Under the pieces are notes generated by a model. The model did not search any database, was not told where the DNA came from, and worked only from the letters and a program-made list of their open reading frames with translations. 64,000 bases of DNA from Bacteroidota bacterium (lineage in GTDB: Bacteria > Bacteroidota > Bacteroidia > Chitinophagales > LD1). The translations under genes were made by a program, and so were the position numbers. The stretch is taken from positions 29,258 through 93,257 of the forward strand of contig CANJLD010000017.1 in NCBI GenBank assembly GCA_947475165.1, written 5' to 3'. Of the stretch, positions 63,878-64,000 are shown one piece after another. Position 1 is the first letter of the stretch, and each line of letters begins with the position of its first letter.

Positions 63878-63979
63878 ATGAAAGAAATGAATCAATCATC
63901 AAAGCAAAATATAGAGAAGGGAAAACTCCCTTGCAATTCAGGTAAGCCGATTAATTTCCTTAATTTTAAAAAAAAATAA
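63878..63979 (+). CDS. Possible 33-residue leader peptide
   Basis: ATG 63878 opens a 33-codon frame (MKEMNQSSKQNIEKGKLPCN, one Cys, basic C-terminal KKK) ending 2 bp before the next gene's ATG. Close spacing suggests coupling, but the frame is short and composition is unremarkable, so it may be chance. Confidence 0.3.
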   Translation: MKEMNQSSKQNIEKGKLPCNSGKPINFLNFKKK

Positions 63980-63981
63980 TT

Positions 63982-64000
63982 ATGAAAAATACCTTAACAA
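63982..64000 (+). CDS. 5' end of a gene cut by the window edge
   Basis: ATG 63982 after an A-rich leader begins MKNTLT, typical of a Bacteroidota start. Only six codons are visible, so nothing more can be said. Confidence 0.45.

Overview
The window is chromosomal DNA of a member of the Bacteroidota. Three things support this. Secreted proteins carry type IX secretion (T9SS) C-terminal domains of both sorting types, with a PorP/SprF-type partner. Promoters match the Bacteroidota form TTG-N18/19-TAnnTTTG. Shine-Dalgarno sequences are mostly absent. The large PKD, LRR and SprB-type repeat proteins point to a gliding-type Sphingobacteriia/Chitinophagia/Cytophagia relative, but I cannot name a genus.

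Layout. 0-5 kb: a PKD-repeat T9SS cargo, a small XRE regulator and a PorP/SprF protein, all on plus. 5.2-9.4 kb: str operon plus the head of the S10 operon (rpsL-rpsG-fusA-rpsJ-rplC) on minus. 9.5-23 kb (minus): sugar kinase hddA, two glycosyltransferases, a DUF4199 protein, a catalytically dead dihydroorotase homologue, a TPR histidine kinase, a BatA/VWA-like membrane protein, an LRR T9SS cargo, a 41-bp tandem-repeat array and a lipoprotein esterase. 23.2-25.8 kb (plus): the rest of the S10 operon head (rplD-rplW-rplB-rpsS-rplV), ending at a strong terminator. 25.9-29.3 kb (minus): two ECF sigma factors, rsmG and a glycosyltransferase. 29.4-31.6 kb: tgt and an LptF/G permease. 31.7-37 kb (minus): a second PKD protein and a TPR/MORN protein. 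37.2-41.7 kb: tRNA-Leu, tig, clpP, clpX. 41.8-44.6 kb: an N-acetylglucosamine-kinase-like protein and a PhoD phosphatase. 44.8-48.8 kb: a regulatory cluster. 48.9-52.9 kb: a DUF3857/transglutaminase protein and an M1 peptidase. 52.9-54.7 kb: a three-gene Cys/His-rich envelope operon. 54.7-61.7 kb (minus): a 2318-residue repeat adhesin. 62-63.3 kb: an unrecognised Bacteroidota protein, preceded by a dispersed repeat.

The most notable points follow. (1) Inverting about 5.2-23.19 kb on paper restores the canonical order rpsL-rpsG-fusA-rpsJ-rplC-rplD-rplW-rplB-rpsS-rplV, so one inversion of about 18 kb has split the S10 operon between rplC and rplD, and rplD now has its own consensus promoter. 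(2) There are two kinds of helically phased tandem array: a 41-bp array of dyads upstream of the LRR gene, and a 21-bp array inside a roughly 280-bp element present twice. (3) The operon at 52.9-54.7 kb has the look of an uncharacterised metal-handling system. (4) The two PKD proteins are collinear paralogues, but one has lost the T9SS sorting domain. (5) Several dispersed palindromic repeats lie in intergenic gaps, some inside ribosomal operons.
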